A stretch of 64,000 nt of DNA, taken from contig NZ_JABVWW010000001.1 in NCBI RefSeq assembly GCF_013350005.1, positions 124,001-188,000 of the forward strand, in the 5' to 3' direction. Below, in pieces: positions 19,517 to 28,363 of this stretch. Every line of letters starts with the position of its first letter. The stretch's first letter is position 1. The translations under genes and the position numbers were made by a program. Below the pieces are notes generated by a model. It was not told where the DNA came from. It saw nothing but the letters and a program-made list of their open reading frames with translations, and did no database searches. This DNA is from Methylocystis silviterrae. GTDB taxonomy: Bacteria; Pseudomonadota; Alphaproteobacteria; Rhizobiales; Beijerinckiaceae.

Positions 19517-20233
19517 TCAGTCATCGAGTTCAGCATAGTGACGAAATATACCTTGCTCATTGAATTTCACCCGGCGATCGCTATCGAGGTAGGCGCGAAT
19601 GCGCGGGCGTTGCGCGACCATCATACGAAGAGCGGACACGCGCGGCGACTCGGCCAGGATGGCTTTTGTTGTCTTGGGAAACGCATAGAGCAAGCCTTCG
19701 ACGGCCTGGAACAGGGAGATATCTGCATAGCTTAAGGTATCGCCGACGAGATGCGAGTCGCCGTCGGGATTGCGTGCGAGAATCGTTTCGAACCAATCAA
19801 GATATTTTTGTATCCGTTCCTCACGGAACCACTTCGCTCTGCGTAAGGCCTCGGGTTTCTGCTCCTCGTAGTACAAATCGCCGCCCAACGGGTGATGCGT
19901 GTCGTGAGCCTCGCCGACCAAATCAGCGATCGTCAATTGAATTTGCTGAACCCAAAGCCTGCGCGCCGCATCTCTCGGAGCGAGATCGTGACGATCGCCG
20001 AGATAAAGCAATATTGCGGCGGTCTGTCCGACGAGCACATGTCCGTCTTTCAAGAACGGCGGTGCGAACGAAGGGTGGGCGAGGTCGGTCCGTTCGAGTA
20101 AGGCTATAAGCGTCGCCTCGGCGTTTGGCTCACGCGCCATATCGATATAGTTGGCGCCGGCTTCTTCCAGCGCGAGTCTGGCGAACTCTCCACGCCCCTG
20201 AATGCCGGGCCAATAATAGAGCTCATAGGACAT
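19517..20233 (-). CDS. Glutathione S-transferase family protein
   Basis: A 238-residue protein with an N-terminal thioredoxin-like domain (ELYYWPGIQGRGEFARLALEEAG, with PPFLKDGHVLVGQTAAIL containing the cis-Pro and the GQTAAI glutathione-binding turn) and an all-helical C-terminal domain (HLVGDTLSYADISLFQ). The WPGIQGRGE start resembles sigma-like GSTs. The substrate is unknown; it is cytoplasmic. It lies on the same strand as the egt genes about 108 bases upstream of egtB, so cotranscription is possible, linking two thiol functions. Confidence 0.88.
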   Translation of the reverse strand: MSYELYYWPGIQGRGEFARLALEEAGANYIDMAREPNAEATLIALLERTDLAHPSFAPPFLKDGHVLVGQTAAILLYLGDRHDLAPRDAARRLWVQQIQLTIADLVGEAHDTHHPLGGDLYYEEQKPEALRRAKWFREERIQKYLDWFETILARNPDGDSHLVGDTLSYADISLFQAVEGLLYAFPKTTKAILAESPRVSALRMMVAQRPRIRAYLDSDRRVKFNEQGIFRHYAELDD

Positions 20234-20470
20234 GAGGGGGCCTGCAGTTTCGGCGACGCTGGAACGCTCCTGCGCTGGAGGCCGTCTCGAACGTCAATCG
20301 TTTGATGGCCAATAATGTTGCAACATATTCCTTGGGCCGCACACATCAAGTAGCGCCGATCTTTGAGGCGCATGGAAGGCCGGCGCAGTCGCGCGGCAGC
20401 TCTTTCCATCGTCGCGTGCGCAGTTACAAGCGGCCCATTGCATGACGAATTCTGCGCCACGTAAAAGACC

Positions 20471-20993
20471 TTAAAGATTCGCAATGTTCCATCGCGAACG
20501 GGCGGCTTCCAAATCCGCGGGCGCATCAATATCGATAAAGGCGCCTTCGTCGAAGACGTGCGCCTGCTTCTGAGAATTCTCGCTGTTCTGGAGCAATTGC
20601 TTGGCGCCCGGCGACCCAGAGAGCGCCGCCAGCGAAGGGAAGAATCGTCGGGGCCACAAGACGGGGTTGCGCTGCTTGCCCTCGGATGTCGTTGGATAGG
20701 TGATCAACGCTCCCCGGCTTTCCATAAAGACGGTCATCAAGTCCTTGATCAGATCTGATGTCAAAAAGGGCAGATCGCCCGGGACGACAAACGCCCCTTG
20801 TGTTTGCTGGCCGAGCGCCATTATGCCGACCGCGATCGACGACCCCATGCCGCTTTCCCAGTTCAAATTGCGTGCAAATCGAAGCGGCCACCCTGCGGAT
20901 GAGCGGCTTCCCGCCAAGGTCGGAAAGAAGTTTGTTGTTCTCCCCAAATCGCTTTGAGGCGCCAGCAGCCAAGAGCACAGCTGCAATATTCAC
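20471..20993 (-). pseudogene. MobA/MocA-like nucleotidyltransferase with internal deletion and frame change
   Basis: The N-terminus (frame starting 20993) has the NTP-transferase signature LLAAGASKRFGENNKLL and GGKPLIRRVAAS. At about 20872-20882 the homology jumps to another frame, which continues to 20471 with NLNWESGMGSSIAVG, FVVPGDLPFLT, RNPVLWPRRF and IDIDAPADLEAARS. Family members have roughly 35-40 residues between these two parts (the strand holding IVVTGH), and these are missing here. So the gene carries an internal deletion whose length is not a multiple of three. Intact relatives attach CMP or GMP to molybdopterin for molybdenum hydroxylases. Its ATG overlaps the xdhC stop. Confidence 0.8.
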
Positions 20994-22006
20994 CCTTGCC
21001 TCGTTTCGCGCGCGACCTGCACAATCTCCGCGAGAATGGAGACGGCGATCTCAGCTGGTCCCTTCGCGCCAATCGGCAGTCCGACCGGGGCGCTGATGCG
21101 CGCGAGTTCCGCATCGTTGAAGCCTGCGGCGGCGAGACGTTGCAGGCGCTTGGCGTGTGTCCGCGTCGAGCCCAGGGCGCCAATATACAGGCAGTGCGAG
21201 CGCAGCGCCTCGGTGAGCGCTTCATCGTCAATGGCGGCGGCGTGGGTCAGAGTGACCACTGCGGTCCTAGGGTCGAGCCCCAAGGATTTCAGCGAGATTT
21301 CAGGCCAGTCGGTGAGACTTTTGAAATCGCCGAGGCGGTCGACGCTCGCAAAAGCGGCGCGCGGATCGACGACGACGACGTCGTAACCAATGCGGTTCGC
21401 CAAATCAGCAAGCACCTGGCCGACATGCGTCGCGCCAACGATGACGACGCGAACTGGCGGGGTGAGCGCGTGCAAGAAGACCGGAGCATCTCCAAGAGAG
21501 AGAAGCTGGCTCTCACACGAAACGAGGCATTGGGCGATCTCGGCCGGCATCGGCGCCCCGGCGTCGAATAGGCGCCGCTCGCCGGTCGCAAGCGTCGTGA
21601 GCACTGCAAGCGACGTCCGCGCGCGGCGCGCTGAAAATACTCTGTCGAGAAAAGCTGAATCTCGCTCACGCCGCAGAGGCTCGACATAGATGCTGATCGC
21701 GCCGCCGCAGGGCAGGACGGCCTTCCACGCCAGTTCCTCTCCGACTCCGAACTCTAGCAGCTTCGGTCTGTCGCGCGCCAGAACGTCCGCCGCTTCGGTA
21801 ATCACGTCCACTTCGACGCAACCGCCGGAGACAGAGCCCTCGAATTGTCCGCCTGGACCGATGGCCATTTGGCCGCCGATCGGTACGGGCGACGAACCCC
21901 AGGTGGAGACGACGGTCGCCAGCGCCGCCTGTCCGAATTCCTCCAGCCATCTGCGGGCGCTGGTGAGAGCGTCTCTCGGCCGTCCGGGGTCTGGGACGTA
22001 ATTCAT
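20990..22006 (-). CDS. XdhC/CoxI family molybdenum-enzyme maturation protein
   Basis: A 338-residue protein with the N-terminal XdhC_CoxI segment (ATVVSTWGSSPVPIGGQMAI, GSVSGGCVEVDV with the conserved Cys) and the C-terminal Rossmann domain (VVIVGATHVGQVLADLA, VDPRAAFA, LYIGALGSTRTHAKR). Such proteins bind molybdenum cofactor and help sulfurate and insert it into xanthine dehydrogenase-type enzymes. The frame is intact although both neighbours in the operon are broken. The ATG at 22006 directly follows a TAA that ends the remnant of a molybdenum-hydroxylase large subunit. Confidence 0.92.
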   Translation of the reverse strand: MNYVPDPGRPRDALTSARRWLEEFGQAALATVVSTWGSSPVPIGGQMAIGPGGQFEGSVSGGCVEVDVITEAADVLARDRPKLLEFGVGEELAWKAVLPCGGAISIYVEPLRRERDSAFLDRVFSARRARTSLAVLTTLATGERRLFDAGAPMPAEIAQCLVSCESQLLSLGDAPVFLHALTPPVRVVIVGATHVGQVLADLANRIGYDVVVVDPRAAFASVDRLGDFKSLTDWPEISLKSLGLDPRTAVVTLTHAAAIDDEALTEALRSHCLYIGALGSTRTHAKRLQRLAAAGFNDAELARISAPVGLPIGAKGPAEIAVSILAEIVQVARETRQG

Positions 22007-22480
22007 TTACGCCGCGTGGTTGCTCGTGGGCTGCCTCAGCTCGAGCAGCTTATCGATGGTGATCGGTAGATCGCGGACGCGCACGCCGGTTCAAAGCGGA
22101 CGTATTGGCGATCGCATCATGCTCCATGGCCACCAATCGTCCATCGTTCTCGGCTCCCAGTGTTAGCGTCTGGAGTGTTTGCGGACGATAGCCAAGCGTG
22201 AACATCTACTGGCGCGCAGCGTGACCCTGACAGATCGCTTGAGGCCAATGGCGGCGAGCGCCGCCATGAATAGCTGATAATTTGGCCTAAGACCGACTCC
22301 GAAGGCGCCGCCGACATAGGGAGACAAGACCCGCACTTTGTCCTTGGCCAGGCCGAACACGCTACACAAATATTCGTCGCAATTGGGCGCGCCCTGCGTT
22401 TTATCGTAGACCGTGAGGCGGGCGTCGTTCTCCCAAACCGCCGTGCTCGCAAAAGTTTCCATCGGGTTGTGATTGAGAAT
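22007..22480 (-). pseudogene. Remnant of xanthine/aldehyde dehydrogenase molybdopterin-binding subunit
   Basis: Three collinear pieces of the XDH-type large subunit are visible on the minus strand: HNPMETFASTAVWEN and TVYDKTQGAPN through YVGGAFGVGLRPNYQLF and LKRSVRVTL (about 22480-22215); then, in another frame, MFTLGYRPQTLQTL and RLVAMEHDAIANTSAL (about 22200-22095); then a C-terminal-like VRVRDLPITIDKLLEL ending at TAA 22007-22009. The N-terminal part and several hundred residues between the second and third pieces are missing, and at least one frameshift is present. This is a deletion-ridden pseudogene. Confidence 0.85.
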
Positions 22481-22624
22481 ATGCTTCCAGGCTCACGTCG
22501 CGCGTGACTTGGCGCGAGGAGGCCGTGGTGAGGAGCACGATGCCGAACGGGTTCTTGCGACGCCGTCCGGCGCTCGATCGCGTCGATATCTTGGAGGAGT
22601 GTTCGAGGCCCCGAAATCCTGGGT

Positions 22625-22984
22625 CTATTTCTGTTCGACACACGCGCCGTTGATCGAGACCGTCATCTCATGGGAGGCGGCGTTCACGGCATATAATTCC
22701 ACTGCGCCGGTGGAACGGTTGATGTTGCCTCCCTGATTCTTCTTATTTTTAAAGACGTAAAAGGCGTCATTCTTTCGAATGAGGGAAAAATTGCCGTCGA
22801 GGGCGCTGACGTTGCTCAGCTTCACCGCGGCGCCTCTTATCTCGATGGAAAATGGCGCGGACTGGCTTGAGTCGCTCTGTTGAGCCGAGACCTCGCATTG
22901 ATATGTCACCGGCGCATCTTCAGCGAAGGCCCAACCCGAGCAGAACAAAGATATGATCGTCGCAACGGATAGTCGTGATTTCAT
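22625..22984 (-). CDS. Small uncharacterised exported protein
   Basis: Family not recognised. The 119-residue product begins with a clear signal peptide (MKSRLSVATIISLFCSGWAFAED) and has a mature part of about 97 residues with two cysteines (YQCEVSA and NGACVEQK) at its ends, which could form a disulfide. The central pattern FSIEIRGAAVKLSNVS, then FSLIRKNDAFYVFKNKKN, suggests a beta-sandwich or barrel. The start at 22984 has AAGGA nine bases upstream; the open frame extending to 23290 has no such support. It is probably periplasmic. Confidence 0.7.
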   Translation of the reverse strand: MKSRLSVATIISLFCSGWAFAEDAPVTYQCEVSAQQSDSSQSAPFSIEIRGAAVKLSNVSALDGNFSLIRKNDAFYVFKNKKNQGGNINRSTGAVELYAVNAASHEMTVSINGACVEQK

Positions 22985-23034
22985 TTCGCATGTCCTTTTC
23001 TTTGGAAGTGTCGCCCTGCGCGCGCCGATGGGCG

Positions 23035-23268
23035 TCAACCGATGTCGCTGGCAGGCGGCGCCGTTGTCGCGAGATCGGCGCCAACCCAATCTTTGAGAAC
23101 GCATTTCGGATTCAGTTCGTCCATTTGGTGCGCGTCTTTGAACGGGTCTCTCGCGCCGGGGTTTCGTCGCGGGATCACCTGTTTGGACGCGAAAACAATT
23201 TTCCCACGCCGAGATCGGCCGCCAGGTTGAGAGGCTGCGAGGCGTTCTTGCGATTCGGCTAGGGCCAA
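23035..23268 (-). CDS. Possible small ORF of unknown function
   Basis: A 77-codon frame between the small exported protein and the tRNA gene. Its third positions are fairly GC-rich, as in real genes here, but no family was recognised (it ends KCVLKDWVGADLATTAPPAS) and no ribosome binding site is obvious. It could be a gene fragment beside the tRNA or a chance frame. Otherwise 22985-23338 holds no supported gene. Confidence 0.25.
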   Translation of the reverse strand: MALAESQERLAASQPGGRSRRGKIVFASKQVIPRRNPGARDPFKDAHQMDELNPKCVLKDWVGADLATTAPPASDIG

Positions 23269-23338
23269 GTCCCGGATTGTCGAGAACCATTTCGTTGGTT
23301 CTTCGAAAAAGCCACGTTAAAACAGCGAACTAGGATAG

Positions 23339-23414
<76 letters not shown>

Positions 23415-23686
23415 GTTCTATTCGGACGCCTCTTGGGGGAGGCCGGACGGCTTGACGTCGTCGCGCGCTGTATAGTTCAGCCGCGCGTCGCCTGCAAGCC
23501 CGCTCAAAGGGGAGGGGCCGCCGATCCGCCGTGGCCGGACTATCGACGGGTCTGGCGATGAAGCGTCTGCGCCGGCCTCCAGACCACAGACGGTCGCCAG
23601 GGAGCCGTCATCGGCTGCAGGATGCGCGGTCGTTCGAGGGCAGATCGTCAGTGACGCGAATGCGCGCTCATGTGAAGACAGAGATC

Positions 23687-24061
23687 TCAGCGCTTCTCTG
23701 CGAGAAAGGAATTCACGGTTTCGAGGAATTTCGCCACGGAAATCGGTTTCGACAAATAGGCTTCGCAGCCGCCCTGCAGGATTTTTTCCTCGTCGCCCTT
23801 CATCGCAAAGGCGGTGATCGCGATGACGGGAATGGCGCGCAGATCATCGTCCTCCTTGAGCATGCGGGTGACCTCCAGGCCGCTGATCTCTGGCAGCTGG
23901 ATATCCATCAGGATCAGATCCGGCTGATGGCTGCGCGCGAGGGATATCGCCTCGAAGCCGCTCTTTGTTTGCAGCGTCGCATGGCCGTTGGCTTCCAAGA
24001 GATCATTAAAGAGCTTCATATTGAGCTCGTTATCCTCGACGATGAGGATGGTCTTGGTCAT
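23687..24061 (-). CDS. divK: Cell-cycle response regulator DivK
   Basis: A 124-residue stand-alone receiver domain, almost colinear with Caulobacter Div[21 protein letters not shown] (acidic pocket), phospho-acceptor Asp in [17 protein letters not shown], the Thr/Ser switch in [14 protein letters not shown] and Lys in YLSKPISV. DivK relays PleC/DivJ signals to CckA-CtrA and so controls asymmetric division. The ATG has GAAGGG just upstream. In many relatives pleD follows divK; here it does not, and the gene stands alone next to tRNA-Ala. No CtrA box (TTAA-N7-TTAA) was found upstream. Confidence 0.94.
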   Translation of the reverse strand: MTKTILIVEDNELNMKLFNDLLEANGHATLQTKSGFEAISLARSHQPDLILMDIQLPEISGLEVTRMLKEDDDLRAIPVIAITAFAMKGDEEKILQGGCEAYLSKPISVAKFLETVNSFLAEKR

Positions 24062-24299
24062 TTCCCTTCGGCCCGTGTTTCGTCGTGCGATCGATCGATT
24101 CCACCTAGCATAGGCGGATTAATGAAAAGCGCCAGAAATCCGCGCATTTCTAATGGTTTTGCGATCGGGCCATGCTTGCGGGCGCTTCGAGGCTCCTCTA
24201 AACGGTTCGGACCATAGGGCGCAGCCCGGAGCAGGGTTCAAGCTCCGCTTAGGCGAATAGCTGCAGGTTCAGCAGCGCTCTCGCTCGCGTTGGAGGCGC

Positions 24300-24333
24300 G
24301 AGTCCATGACGCTTCTGAGTCCATGACGCTTCT
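24300..24333. repeat. 17-bp tandem duplication at the glcD start
   Basis: GAGTCCATGACGCTTCT occurs twice head to tail (24300-24316 and 24317-24333). Each copy carries an ATG. The first ATG (24306) is correctly spaced from GGAGG (24292-24296) but is out of frame; the second (24323) is in frame with glcD. Confidence 0.95.
24306..24326 (+). other. Six-codon mini-ORF overlapping the glcD start
   Basis: ATG ACG CTT CTG AGT CCA TGA begins nine bases after GGAGG and stops at a TGA that overlaps the glcD ATG (ATGA). This arrangement would couple glcD translation to the mini-ORF. It was created by the 17-bp duplication. Confidence 0.6.
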
Positions 24334-25816
24334 CATGCCGAAGCCCGAGCCGGCGATAATGTCGCGGCGCAATGAACTCATTGCGCGACTCGGGGCCATA
24401 CTGCCTCGCGAAAGCCTGATCGTCGACGAGGTCGCGCGTCGCGCTTATGAATGCGACGCGTTCACCATGTATCGGGCGCTCCCGCTCGTCGTCACGCTGC
24501 CGGAGAGCGTTGAACAGGTGCGCGCGATCATGGCGCTCGCCGCCGAAATGAACGTCAAGGTCGTGCCCCGCGGCGCCGGCACGTCGCTGTCTGGCGGTTC
24601 GATGCCGCTCGAGGACGGCATTCTTCTCGGCATGTCCAAGTTCAATCGAATTCTCGAAATCGACTATGAGAACCGCTGCGCGCGCGTCCAGCCTGGCGTT
24701 CAAAATCTCGCGATCTCCAAGGCCGTTGAAGCGCAGGGCTTCTATTATGCGCCGGATCCGTCGTCGCAGATCGCCTGTTCGATCGGCGGCAATGTCGCCG
24801 AGAACGCCGGCGGCGTTCACTGCCTGAAATATGGCCTGACGACCAACAACATCCTCGGGCTCGACGTCGTGCTGATGGGGGGCGACCTGATCAGGCTCGG
24901 CGGCAAGCATCTCGACAGCGAGGGATATGACCTCATCGGCCTGATGACCGGCTCCGAGGGATTGCTCGGCGTCGTCACGGAGGTGACCGTGCGGCTGCTG
25001 CAAAGGCCGCCTGTTGCGCGGGGGCTGCTGCTCGGCTTTGCGAGCGTGGCGGCGGGGGCGCGCTGTGTCAGCGCGATCATCGCGCGCGGCGTCATCCCCG
25101 CTGGCCTCGAAATGATGGACAAGGCGACGATTCATGCGGTCGAGCGCTTTCAGCCCTGCGGCTATCCGCTTGACGCGCAAGCGCTCGTCATCGTCGAGCT
25201 CGATGGGACACAGGCCGAGGTCGATCATCTCGTTGGCGTCGTGCAGGATATCGCGCGCGAGGAAGGCGCAACCACGATACGGGCTTCCACAAGCGAGGCC
25301 GAGCGCCTGCAGTTCTGGGCAGGACGCAAGAACGCCTTTCCGGCGGTGAGCTGCATCGCGCCCGACTATCTTTGCATGGACGGCACCATCCCGCGGGCGC
25401 GGCTGCCGGAAGCGCTCGCCGGCATGGATCGGCTCGCCAAAGAGCAGGGGCTGAGCGTCGCCAATGTCTTTCACGCCGGCGACGGCAATCTCCACCCGCT
25501 CATTCTCTATGACGCGTCAAAAGAGGGCGACGTCGAACGCGCGGAAAAGCTCGGTTTCGACATCTTGCGCCTGTGCGTCTCGCTTGGCGGCGTTCTCACT
25601 GGCGAACATGGCGTTGGCGTCGAGAAGCGTGACCTCATGGGCGAGATGTTCACCGAGGTGGATCTCGCCCAGCAGATGCGGCTGAAATGCGCTTTTGACC
25701 CGGAGGGCCGGCTCAATCCGGGCAAGGTGTTTCCGACGCTGCATCGTTGCGCTGAACTCGGGATGATGCGTGTCTCGGGCGGTAAAATGCCTTTTCCCCA
25801 CCTGCCGAGATTTTAG
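24323..25816 (+). CDS. glcD: Glycolate oxidase FAD-linked subunit GlcD
   Basis: GlcD is the FAD-binding catalytic subunit of membrane-associated glycolate dehydrogenase, which oxidises glycolate (from phosphoglycolate) to glyoxylate. The 497-residue protein has the PCMH-type FAD site (VPRGAGTSLSGGSMPLEDG, PDPSSQIACSIGGNVAENAGG) and the C-terminal substrate/metal region HAGDGNLHP and GGVLTGEHGVGVEKR. The start at 24323 is the in-frame ATG within a 17-bp duplication; the ATG at 24335 is an alternative. It is first in glcDEF. No glcC-type regulator is adjacent. Confidence 0.95.
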   Translation: MTLLMPKPEPAIMSRRNELIARLGAILPRESLIVDEVARRAYECDAFTMYRALPLVVTLPESVEQVRAIMALAAEMNVKVVPRGAGTSLSGGSMPLEDGILLGMSKFNRILEIDYENRCARVQPGVQNLAISKAVEAQGFYYAPDPSSQIACSIGGNVAENAGGVHCLKYGLTTNNILGLDVVLMGGDLIRLGGKHLDSEGYDLIGLMTGSEGLLGVVTEVTVRLLQRPPVARGLLLGFASVAAGARCVSAIIARGVIPAGLEMMDKATIHAVERFQPCGYPLDAQALVIVELDGTQAEVDHLVGVVQDIAREEGATTIRASTSEAERLQFWAGRKNAFPAVSCIAPDYLCMDGTIPRARLPEALAGMDRLAKEQGLSVANVFHAGDGNLHPLILYDASKEGDVERAEKLGFDILRLCVSLGGVLTGEHGVGVEKRDLMGEMFTEVDLAQQMRLKCAFDPEGRLNPGKVFPTLHRCAELGMMRVSGGKMPFPHLPRF

Positions 25817-25818
25817 CG

Positions 25819-27036
25819 ATGCAATCCGCTTGCGCGACGCTCGAAATCCGCGACGAAGCGGACGCGGTCGACGCCATTTGCGCGGCGAAAGCGAAAGGCG
25901 ACTGCTGCGCGATCGTCGGCGGCGGCTCCAAGTCGGGGCTCGGCCGCTACGCGCCGCAAGCGCAGGCGCTCTCCACAGTGGCGCTGACAGGCGTGACGCT
26001 CTATGAGCCCAATGAACTCGTGCTCTCGGCGCGCGCCGGCGTTCCTCTGAGCGAGATCGAAGCGCTGCTGGACCAGCACGGGCAACAGCTCGCCTTCGAG
26101 CCAATGGACTATGGACTGCTCTTTCGCGCAGAAGCGGGCGGCGCCACGATCGGCGGCGCCATCGCGGTGAACGCCGCCGGGCCGCGGCGGATCAAGGCGG
26201 GCGCGGCGCGCGATCATCTGCTCGGGTTCCGCTGCGTCACCGGTCGCGGCGAGCAGGTGAAATCCGGCGGCCGCGTCATGAAGAACGTCACCGGCTACGA
26301 TCTCTCCAAGCTTGTCTGCGGCTCCTACGGCACGCTGGCGCTCCTCACCGAGCTGACGCTCAAGGTGCTTCCAAAGCCGCAGACAGAATGCACGCTGTTG
26401 GCGATCGGCGCCCATGAGGCGGAGAGCCTCGCGCTGCTGCGCCGCGCCACCGCGACGCCCTGTGAGCCTTCAGCGCTCGCAATGCTGCCGGCCGGCGCCG
26501 CGCCCTTGGCGCTGAACGCCAATGCGGCCGCCATACGGCTGGAAGGTCCGGCGATTTCCGTAACGGCGCGCCGCGATGATCTCGTCGGGCGACTGGCGCG
26601 CGGCGGGCTCCGATTTGAGACGCTCGACGAATACGACTCGAAGACACTGTGGCGGGGTTTGCGCGACGCTGCGCCCGTCGCCGCCAAGGTCGGCCAAGTC
26701 TGGCGTATGTCCGTCGCGCCGAGCGAAGGTTTCGCGGTTGTCGAGCGCATCCGCCGCGCGGGCGCGCCGATGCTTGCGCATTTCTACGACTGGGCCGGCG
26801 GACTGATCTGGCTGTGCCTCGAGACCGCGCCTGACGCGTATGCCGCCGTCGTGCGCAGCGCGGTGGACGCCAGCGGCGGCCATGCGACGCTGATCCGTGC
26901 GAGCGAAGAGGTTCGCGCGACGGTCGACGTCTTCCATCCGCAACCGGCGGCGCTCACGGCGCTGACGCGCCGCGTCAAGAACAGCTTCGATCCAGCGCAT
27001 ATTTTGGAGCGCGGCCGCATGCGCGCGGAGTTTTAA
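25819..27036 (+). CDS. glcE: Glycolate oxidase subunit GlcE
   Basis: The second FAD-binding (PCMH fold) subunit of glycolate dehydrogenase. The 405-residue protein shows IVGGGSKSGLGR, GATIGGAIAVNAAGPRRI, SGGRVMKNVTGYDLSKLVCGSYGTL and the C-terminal RVKNSFDPAHILERGRM, all typical of GlcE. It starts two bases after the glcD stop and ends six bases before glcF, which fits one operon. The product is cytoplasmic or peripheral to the inner membrane. Confidence 0.95.
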   Translation: MQSACATLEIRDEADAVDAICAAKAKGDCCAIVGGGSKSGLGRYAPQAQALSTVALTGVTLYEPNELVLSARAGVPLSEIEALLDQHGQQLAFEPMDYGLLFRAEAGGATIGGAIAVNAAGPRRIKAGAARDHLLGFRCVTGRGEQVKSGGRVMKNVTGYDLSKLVCGSYGTLALLTELTLKVLPKPQTECTLLAIGAHEAESLALLRRATATPCEPSALAMLPAGAAPLALNANAAAIRLEGPAISVTARRDDLVGRLARGGLRFETLDEYDSKTLWRGLRDAAPVAAKVGQVWRMSVAPSEGFAVVERIRRAGAPMLAHFYDWAGGLIWLCLETAPDAYAAVVRSAVDASGGHATLIRASEEVRATVDVFHPQPAALTALTRRVKNSFDPAHILERGRMRAEF

Positions 27037-27042
27037 GAGACG

Positions 27043-28341
27043 ATGCAGACGTTCTTCTCGCTGCAGGCGCTCGCCGATCCCGAAATGGCGGAAACGGAGA
27101 AGATTCTGCGCGCGTGCGTGCACTGCGGATTCTGCTCGGCGACATGTCCGACCTATCTTCTCACCGGCGACGAGCTCGACGGGCCGCGGGGCCGCATCTA
27201 TCTCATCAAGGAGATGTTCGAGAAGGAACGGCCGGCTGACGCGCGCACGGCGCTTCATATCGATCGTTGTCTGTCATGCCTCTCCTGCATGACGACATGT
27301 CCTTCGGGCGTGCATTTCATGCATCTCGTCGATCACGCCCGGGCGCATATCGAAAAAACATATGCACGACCCTTCATGGAGCGCGCCATGCGCGCGGCGC
27401 TCGCTTTCGTCTTGCCTCGTCCTTCTCTCGCGCGACCGCTGTTTCGCGTCGCAGCGGCGATCCGCCCCTTGGCGCGCTTCCTGCCGCGCCGACTCGCTGC
27501 GCCGTTCGCGCTGGCGCCGTCCAGCCTTCCGCCTGTTTCCAGCGTCGATGCGCCGCAGGTCTTCGCCGCGCAAGGCGCGCGCAAGATGCGCGTTGCTCTA
27601 CTCAATGGCTGCGTTCAGACGGTCATCGACACGTCGATCAATGCGGCGACGATACGGCTGCTCACGCGCCACGGCGTCGAGGTCGTCGTCGCGAAGGGCG
27701 CCGGCTGCTGTGGGGCGCTGCCGCATCATCTGGGAAAGATGGACGACTCGCTACGCTATGCGCGCGCGAACATCGACGCCTGGACGCGCGAAATCGACTC
27801 AGGCGGACTGGATCATGTGGTCATCAACGCTTCGGGCTGCGGCACGAGCGTGAAGGACTATGGCCATATGTTCCGCAACGATCCGACTCTCGCGGACAGG
27901 GCTGCGTGCATCTCGGCGATGACCAGAGACGTGACGGAGCTGATGACTGAGATTGGCTTTGCGCCGTCGGTCGACGCGCCGAAACTTCGAGTGGCCTACC
28001 ACTCCGCCTGCTCTCTGCAGCATGGGCAGAAAATATCGCAAGAGCCGGTCGCGCTGTTGACCGCCGCTGGCTTTAATGTCGTCTCCGTTCCCGAGGGTCA
28101 CATCTGCTGCGGCTCGGCGGGAACCTATAATGTGCTGCAGCCGAAGCTGGCCGGTGCGTTGCGGTCGCGAAAGGTCGCAAATATCGAGAGCGTCGCGCCG
28201 GACATTGTCGCTGCGGGCAACATCGGCTGCATCGTGCAGATCAGGTCGGGTACGCCCGTCCCAGTCGTCCACACAGTGGAATTGCTCGACTGGGCGAGCG
28301 GAGGGCCAAACCCCTACAGCGCTAAAGAAAACCTGATATGA
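27043..28341 (+). CDS. glcF: Glycolate oxidase iron-sulfur subunit GlcF
   Basis: The electron-transfer subunit that passes electrons from GlcDE toward the quinone pool. The 432-residue protein has two 4Fe-4S ferredoxin motifs (CVHCGFCSATCP about residue 26 and CLSCLSCMTTCP about residue 77) and two CCG-type domains (GAGCCGALPHHLGK and HICCGSAGTYNVLQP) of the heterodisulfide-reductase kind. This length is normal for GlcF. It follows glcE closely. In a one-carbon metabolising organism the complex would salvage glycolate; that is inference. Confidence 0.95.
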   Translation: MQTFFSLQALADPEMAETEKILRACVHCGFCSATCPTYLLTGDELDGPRGRIYLIKEMFEKERPADARTALHIDRCLSCLSCMTTCPSGVHFMHLVDHARAHIEKTYARPFMERAMRAALAFVLPRPSLARPLFRVAAAIRPLARFLPRRLAAPFALAPSSLPPVSSVDAPQVFAAQGARKMRVALLNGCVQTVIDTSINAATIRLLTRHGVEVVVAKGAGCCGALPHHLGKMDDSLRYARANIDAWTREIDSGGLDHVVINASGCGTSVKDYGHMFRNDPTLADRAACISAMTRDVTELMTEIGFAPSVDAPKLRVAYHSACSLQHGQKISQEPVALLTAAGFNVVSVPEGHICCGSAGTYNVLQPKLAGALRSRKVANIESVAPDIVAAGNIGCIVQIRSGTPVPVVHTVELLDWASGGPNPYSAKENLI

Positions 28342-28363
28342 TTCGTGGCAGAGGAAGATCGCG

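Noticed and set aside
22117-22641. 174-codon minus-strand frame as a gene
   Set aside because: The recognisable XDH homology in this interval lies in other frames; this one has no family resemblance.
24269-25495. 408-codon open frame on the minus strand
   Set aside because: Antisense to glcD; Arg/Asp/His-rich and without recognisable motifs.
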